Shown: in pieces, positions 6,501-8,258 of the stretch
Layout of the letters: each line of letters begins with the position of its first letter
Position numbering within the stretch: the first letter of the stretch is position 1
NCBI GenBank assembly: GCA_003164305.1
Contig: PLSZ01000464.1
Coordinates: 1,558 to 9,815, forward strand
Direction: 5' to 3'
Length of the DNA stretch: 8,258 nt
From: Acetobacteraceae bacterium
GTDB lineage: Bacteria; Pseudomonadota; Alphaproteobacteria; Acetobacterales; Acetobacteraceae
Notes under the pieces: model-generated
What the model saw: the letters and a program-made list of their open reading frames with translations, nothing else
Databases searched by the model: none
Told to the model about the DNA's origin: nothing
Translations under genes and position numbers: made by a program

Positions 6501-8258
6501 CGGCGGCCGGCAGTTCGGTGGACATCGACGCGGCGGTCGCCAACAGCGGCACGATCCTGGCGCAAAGCGGCGGCGGGGTCAGCATCGATCGCGGTATGAC
6601 CGTCACCAATACCGGCCTCGTCGAGGCCGCGTCCGGCAATGCCGCGATCGACCTGGGCGGCGTCATCGCAGGGGCGCACAGCAACACCCAAATCCTCGGC
6701 ACCGGACGGCTCGAATTCTCGGGCGGCACCGGCACGCTGAGCGGCGGCGGCCTGAGCGTCGCCGCGGGTGGCACGGTGCAGTTCGATTCGTCCACCACCG
6801 GCGGCGAATTGTCGAATATCGCGGTCTCCAACGCGGGGACGATCGACATACTGGGCCGCGATTCGAACCCCCAGGTCACGCCCGTGGCGGCGATGCGGAT
6901 CGATGGCACGGTCAGTCTGTCGGGCGGCGGTCTGGTCGTTCTGACGGACGAATCCGGCACGGACGATCCCACCAGCCAGGTAATCACCGGCACCACCGGC
7001 GGCGCCACGCTGGACAACATCGACAACACGATCGCCGGCTATGGCCAGCTTGGCGCCGGCGCGCTGACGCTCATCAACGAGAAAGCCGGCACGATCGAGG
7101 CCACCGGCGGCACCATCGTGCTGGATACCGGCGCCGTCGCCGCGACCAACAAAGGCCTGATGGAGGCACTGGGCGGCACGCTGACGGTGCGCACCGTGCT
7201 TGACGGTACCGGCGGAGGGACCGTCTCCGCGCTGAACAACGGCGGCACCGCGTCCGGCGTCATCCTGCTGGATGGCGGCACGCTGCGCGGCGGCACCGTG
7301 ACGACCGACCTGAAGGACGCGGCCTCGGCGGTCGAAGTGACGGCCAACAGTGGCACCTTGGACGGCACGGCGGGAACGCTTACGCTGGCCGCCGGAGCGA
7401 ATGTGCTGGTGGGCGCCACCCAGTCGCTGACCGCGACTGGCGCGATCGCCAACTTCGGCACGATCCTGGTGGCCGGTAATCCCTATGCCGGCACGGCGGA
7501 ACTTCGCATTGCCGGGACCGCGACGTTGTCCGGCGGCGGCCTCGTGTCGCTGTCCGACGCATCCGGCAATTTCTCCCCGTCCACCGAGATCGTCACCGGA
7601 GCATCCGCCGCCGCCACGCTGGACAACGCGTCGCAGACCATCGCCGGCTATGGCCAACTCGGCGGCGGAACGCTGACCCTGATCAACGGGGCGCGGGGCA
7701 CGATCGACGCGACCGGCGGGACATTGACGGTCGATACCGGCGCGAACACCACCGTCAATCAGGGCCTCATCGAGGCGGTCGGCGGCCTGCTGGTCCAGCG
7801 CGGCGTGGTCGATGACACCAAGGGCGGTATCATTTCGGCGTTGAACACCGGGGGCACCGCGGGCGTGTCCGGAACCGTCCTACTGGACGGCGCCACGTTG
7901 CGGGGCGGGACGATCGTCACCGACCTGACGGACAGAAATTCAGTGCTCGAGGTCTCGGGCAATGGCGGCACGCTGGACGGCACCGCCGGGGCGGTCACGA
8001 TCGTCACCGGGGCGCAGGCGGTGGTTGGCGGCACGCTGACGATGACCGCGAAGGGCGCGATTGCCAATTCCGGCACGCTGGAAGTGGCCGGCAACCCTTA
8101 CAGCGGCGTGGCGACCCTGAAGCTCGCGGGCACGGTGACGCTGACCGGCGGTGGTCTGGTGTCGATGATCGACGTGTCGGGCAACGCCTCCGCCGAGCAG
8201 GCGATCACCGGCACCGTCGCGGCCGACACGCTCGACAACATCGACAACCTGATCAGCG
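530..8258 (+). CDS. Giant beta-strand-repeat surface/secreted protein, adhesin-like (3' end missing)
   Basis: One frame stays open from ATG 530 to the window end: 2,576 complete codons plus one base, no stop. The start at 530 is preferred because AAAAGG (515-520) lies 9 nt upstream; an in-frame ATG at 506 has no purine-rich site. Order of parts: Pro/Ala-rich N-terminus with a hydrophobic stretch (about residues 32-51); helical segment (174-255); beta-rich segment (about 260-445); mixed helical part (446-620); Gly-rich beta part with GYDTKGL (724-730) and IFD (822-824); entry motif WTGG...GNWSP (878-894); then Gly/Thr/Asp-rich strand repeats to the end. I saw no Cys codon, and Asp clearly outnumbers Lys plus Arg. 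These traits fit large exported adhesins with a beta-helix stalk. The role in attachment or biofilm is inferred. The family is not named from a database, and the C-terminus, which would reveal the secretion system, lies outside the window. Alternatives are an S-layer-like or type I-secreted protein without adhesive function. Confidence 0.9.
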   Translation, partial: MSDSLGDDRNARAGALAPLADVWTRQDDAVKLGGALTLWPLLGAQTMAVLAADTGPWGDIAAPGQPPVSLSVHGVAEDAAAADQPASDSVARPAGTRDNASVATLLPSSADMPVVFGHAATGAAVLTPAEAAFAAVQPAGTAISVIYTSDALIAPSPVAGTTAASITTLTVAQLNGVLAGLDNILSAVEQALSLQIYAEELPIIGTKLGAAATQAQTVVAEVKSLEAKVKSALQALSSVNLSATAVQNAIDGALSGAGFGNNAHVTLDPTSGSLTVGLAGTASETFSTALDSGFGLPGLNFQTTGSASTSLSYKLSVDATVDTSGNFALTDPSTAPALTLNLGVTAPSFGADASLGFLKFAAADKGSALNGTFTIDNTGAPTFSGNANLDVGLSSDMGSAALPSISADLTGGWSFAAGTVVDASSPSTFGGEPTIALSNVNLNIGNFVSNFLEPILTDVNSILDSAPIQQALTLFETPLTFLGGVTASDPSGNGGLLGPFWRTLDQAGALDANGNSIPDNEITLVDFLQLAGVDVAPLVQFLNTVTDLRNWASALTSDPFGGLLYSLGSFLVTGDARDPNMAPGSAAPDPNDPAQSLDALLQSLPVGGSSSAGIAGIPVTTATGISPAQALQSLLSSTQSLFSFPIIADAAKAAQFLLGGTVDLFDTNLPVQSIGFGAISAAGVPTSTVSLLPVPLNFPTPIPGLTLDLNLGAAFQGTFGLNFGYDTKGLSEYASGGFKDPANIVDGLFVQAPTVSGVVQPVLQLAGDVQMGATLSALFGLASAGGSGDIGGNLDLTFAQAGKNYLTTLANEISSTGNPFSIFDSSGKITAGFEASANFGPASWFYPSPRVTLATFGAGSGPAGGVGSVLAPPDHTIWTGGATGDFETAGNWSPTFVAIGGTDYYGDGTIATASTVAFQGQAPADLASLTLGKSATLGLTAGQLTLENTTDSTIGGELSVIGSAQLLVKYNIDNTGVISLDGGTLVAAGVVQIYGGGNVLLDGASGGFLQGSDANAVVLNTDNMIAGDGTIGTMLFNDAKGVVLSDDTKRLVLTAADTNAGTFEAGGNKGAAGTARTGGLDIVSSLDNSGGTLVAFQNGQIILENGVTLSGGTLITNGVPDGSAIITADNSTVTLDGGTAGMINVASVVAGTTSMLTLTGTIASALYSTTLGQTVFDSGAGQIALLNATLKNGYLDAPVDGAIQVSGTTTIDGSKGDESFAVSGLVGVAAGNTLVIDGSVNPGPASGGFELSGGTLVVGNATTDAATFGLDGSGNGGLLPMDDGTGSAITGADGSSVLTNNWTVAGSGQFGDDQLTIDNAAKGIISGTGANALVVQGAGTLTNAGWIGGLGGTVDLKGIVSNAGGTIGAADGTTDLDSASILGGTLTTSGSGVIHAMGAVLFDGTGNEVTIAAGANVVEDPGTTITIEGGFDNKGTMTVAGTTAPGEAHLFVGAGNPPGGSIYFHNDGLVQLNGPGAAMVANTDTVLIDGSGTIAMSQADLGGRVFTDPTHLDTIENLTETIEGSGVIGLDGTVNAVALTNDGIITASDATAPLTLNAQIVNTDQLSSSDGGRLILTGTVNNQAALLFGLSGALIEAAAGSTVELAQVTVTGGNITADATGQIEVAANSTLDGTNTGVTTAGVTLSGAAIVDAGAALTLLGVLKNKGTLSVSGNGGAGTGATIVVSGSVTLKDGGTVSLADGSATGSSTTQVITGTASSDTLDNIDNTIAGAGLLGSGLLTLENEVSGTIEAKAGALTVDTGTNQVGNAGLLEAAGGGTLVLSSNVNDVNATIGANGGAVDLAGITVTGGQFVALPGGTIHVQGTSTLDASASAVTIAAGAPMAVDPGATLTLKGTFADNGTLSVTGDGTAANDGEVLISGHVTLGGTGTLDMAYLPGGGQIVPYLMQSVASDGTLDHVGGTISGSGAINLAGLTNEAGAVIDANNGYGGLDVSAFTTIANLGLMEATANAQTSGRLSIDSALANSGMILAAAGSSVDIDAAVANSGTILAQSGGGVSIDRGMTVTNTGLVEAASGNAAIDLGGVIAGAHSNTQILGTGRLEFSGGTGTLSGGGLSVAAGGTVQFDSSTTGGELSNIAVSNAGTIDILGRDSNPQVTPVAAMRIDGTVSLSGGGLVVLTDESGTDDPTSQVITGTTGGATLDNIDNTIAGYGQLGAGALTLINEKAGTIEATGGTIVLDTGAVAATNKGLMEALGGTLTVRTVLDGTGGGTVSALNNGGTASGVILLDGGTLRGGTVTTDLKDAASAVEVTANSGTLDGTAGTLTLAAGANVLVGATQSLTATGAIANFGTILVAGNPYAGTAELRIAGTATLSGGGLVSLSDASGNFSPSTEIVTGASAAATLDNASQTIAGYGQLGGGTLTLINGARGTIDATGGTLTVDTGANTTVNQGLIEAVGGLLVQRGVVDDTKGGIISALNTGGTAGVSGTVLLDGATLRGGTIVTDLTDRNSVLEVSGNGGTLDGTAGAVTIVTGAQAVVGGTLTMTAKGAIANSGTLEVAGNPYSGVATLKLAGTVTLTGGGLVSMIDVSGNASAEQAITGTVAADTLDNIDNLIS
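623..682 (+). other. Hydrophobic N-terminal segment (about residues 32-51)
   Basis: Residues 32-51 run LGGALTLWPLL followed by GAQTMAVLA and are the only markedly hydrophobic stretch near the N-terminus. A Lys (31) precedes it, and an Ala-Ala-Asp resembling a cleavage site follows. The 31 residues before it include several Asp, which is atypical for an ordinary Sec signal peptide. It may be an extended signal of the sort seen in large type V proteins, or it may have no targeting role if export is by a C-terminal type I signal. Confidence 0.3.
1049..3124 (+). other. Non-repetitive N-terminal module of the giant protein (about residues 174-865)
   Basis: This part lacks the short Gly/Thr strand repeats of the remainder. 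It begins with amphipathic helices (about 174-255; LDNILSAVEQAL, then a Lys/Glu/Ala helix around 216-235), passes into a beta-rich stretch with alternating residues (about 260-445), then helices around 446-475 and 525-560. It ends in a Gly-rich beta part containing GYDTKGL (724-730), GDIGGNLDLTF and IFDSSGKITAGFEA (822-835). From memory, similar GYDT...DG.FV...IFD.SGK.TAG layouts recur near the N-termini of very large repetitive proteins in alphaproteobacteria and planctomycetes; I cannot name a family accession. Its function is unknown; it may cap or initiate the beta-helix. Confidence 0.5.
2060..2095 (+). other. Degenerate EF-hand-like Asp/Asn loop (residues 511-522)
   Basis: DANGNSIPDNEI has oxygen-bearing residues at loop positions 1, 3, 5 and 9, and a hydrophobic residue at position 7, as in an EF-hand or dockerin-type calcium loop. 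The usual Gly at position 6 is Ser, and the acidic residue expected at position 12 is Ile, so calcium binding is doubtful. It is followed by a helix (LVDFLQLAGV). Confidence 0.2.
3584..5599 (+). repeat. Degenerate early copies of the super-repeat anchor
   Basis: Three weak copies of the anchor can be placed: LNTDNMIAGDGTIG at 3584, LTNNWTVAGSGQFG at 4421 and LDTIENLTETIEGSGVIG at 5063. Each is followed by an L-T-L/I-D-N or similar strand and a (T)N-x-G-x-I segment, as in the good copies. Spacing to the next anchor is 279, 214 and 210 codons. The assignment relies on residue pattern and order, not on DNA identity. Confidence 0.4.
5600..6181 (+). repeat. Super-repeat unit a (194 residues)
   Basis: The unit begins with VTLKDGGTVSLADGS and carries the anchor TLDNIDNTIAGAGLLG (around base 5690), followed by LTLENEVSGTIEAKAGALTVDTG and GNAGLLEAAGGGTL. 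It ends with a strand that leads into VSGHVTL-type residues of the next unit. It matches units c and d in order and spacing but lacks about ten residues. Boundaries are set at the Leu codon of the V-T-L strand in each copy. Confidence 0.6.
6182..6916 (+). repeat. Super-repeat unit b, degenerate and enlarged (245 residues)
   Basis: The anchor is degenerate here: GTLDHVGGTISGSGAI at about base 6272, followed by NEAGAVIDAN and IANLGLMEA, which align with NEKAGTIEA and NKGLMEA of unit c. The unit is 40-50 residues longer than its neighbours. The extra length coincides with three short 20-22-residue repeats (ANSG-IL-A type) at 6482-6667. Confidence 0.55.
6482..6667 (+). repeat. Three tandem 20-22-residue mini-repeats inside unit b
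   Basis: Copies begin at 6482 (NSGMILAAAGSSVDIDAAVA), 6542 (NSGTILAQSGGGVSIDRGM) and 6608 (NTGLVEAASGNAAIDLGGV). Starts are 60 and 66 nt apart. Each is one presumed helical rung ending in V-D/S-I-D. They look like an internal expansion of a single rung. Confidence 0.6.
6917..7525 (+). repeat. Super-repeat unit c (203 residues)
   Basis: The unit starts at LSGGGLVVLTDESG, then ITGTTGGATLDNIDN, TIAGYGQLGAGALTLINEKA, GTIEATGGT, NKGLMEALGGTL, SALNNGGTASG, LLDGGTLRGGTVTTDL, SGTLDGTAGTLTLAAGA, TGAIANFGTILVAGNPYAG and RIAGTAT. Unit d repeats the whole order. The blocks are of rung length, so one unit would be about ten rungs. Confidence 0.75.
7526..8140 (+). repeat. Super-repeat unit d (205 residues)
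   Basis: This is a near-collinear copy of unit c: LSGGGLVSLSDASGN, TIAGYGQLGGGTLTLING, GTIDATGGTLTVDTG, NQGLIEAVGG, SALNTGGTAG, LLDGATLRGGTIVTDL, GGTLDGTAGAVTIVTGA, AKGAIANSGTLEVAGNPYSG and KLAGTVT. A 17-nt exact DNA match with unit c lies at 7640-7656 (7031-7047 in c), exactly 609 nt apart. Many other differences are synonymous, so the copies are old or under protein-level selection. The anchor here is altered (TLDNASQTIAGYG). Confidence 0.75.
8141..8258 (+). repeat. Super-repeat unit e, cut by the window end
   Basis: The unit starts at LTGGGLVSMIDVSGN and reaches the anchor TLDNIDNLIS at the last bases. One codon is missing relative to unit d between SGN and ITG. It shows that the array runs on past the window. 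Confidence 0.7.

Larger units (their letters stand above)
3161..8258 (+). other. Beta-helix-type strand-repeat region (residue 878 onward)
   Basis: The region opens with WTGGATGDFETAGNWSP (878-894), a motif I know as a common entry point to strand-repeat stalks in alphaproteobacterial exported proteins. After it come dense short repeats of the form S-G-G-T-L-x-x-x-G and (N/D)-x-G-(T/L)-(I/L)-x-A, roughly 18-22 residues each, as expected for parallel beta-helix rungs. Trp is confined to the earlier part and Cys is absent. An elongated stalk is inferred. No passenger enzyme domain, RTX nonapeptide block or autotransporter barrel is visible before the window ends. Confidence 0.7.

Noticed and set aside
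3659..7657. Antisense reading frame of 1,332 codons
   Set aside because: Its codons are in exact register with the sense codons, so a stop needs a sense TTA, CTA or TCA, which are rare in this high-GC gene (it ends where the sense strand has CTA at 3659). The product is Arg/Gly/Asp-rich low-complexity sequence and starts with TTG. It is a codon-bias shadow.
3584..8258. CRISPR-like or tandem DNA repeat array
   Set aside because: The periodicity is in-frame protein repetition with synonymous divergence. There are no short identical repeats with unique spacers.

Overview
The window is almost entirely one very large plus-strand gene. It starts near base 530 and is still open at the last base, giving at least 2,576 codons with no in-frame stop. 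The strong preference for G or C in third codon positions (GGC, GCG, GCC, CTG, ATC, ACG) and the style of the protein suggest a high-GC alphaproteobacterium. An Acetobacteraceae- or Rhizobiales-type host is my best guess, but no taxonomic marker gene is present.

Bases 1-529 carry no gene I can support. The stretch holds a plausible sigma70-type promoter (TTGCAA at 213-218, 17-bp spacer, TTTAAT at 236-241) whose -35 box lies inside a tandem 10-bp repeat. A 12-bp perfect palindrome follows at 269-280. The long presumed leader contains a 10-bp hairpin with a GCGA tetraloop (290-313), a smaller hairpin followed by six T residues (355-384), and weaker stems. A Shine-Dalgarno-like AAAAGG lies 9 nt before the ATG at 530. 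If the promoter is real, the gene has a leader of roughly 280 nt, long enough for post-initiation control.

The encoded protein looks like a giant surface or secreted repeat protein (adhesin-like). In order it has: a Pro/Ala-rich N-terminus with one hydrophobic stretch (about residues 32-51); a non-repetitive module of helices and beta-rich segments (about 174-865); a WTGG...GNWSP entry motif (878-894); and then some 1,700 residues of Gly/Thr/Asp-rich beta-strand repeats of the kind that fold as a right-handed beta-helix. I saw no in-frame cysteine codon.

The repeat part contains a higher-order repeat of about 200 residues, marked by a TLDNIDNTIAGxGxLG-like anchor. Eight anchors occur, at bases 3584, 4421, 5063, 5693, 6275, 7010, 7619 and 8231. 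The early copies are very degenerate. The later ones are close copies spaced 203 and 204 codons apart, so the array becomes more regular toward the 3' side and evidently continues beyond the window. The C-terminus is not visible, so the secretion route (type I, type V or other) cannot be decided here. Long antisense reading frames, including one of about 4 kb, are codon-bias shadows of this gene.
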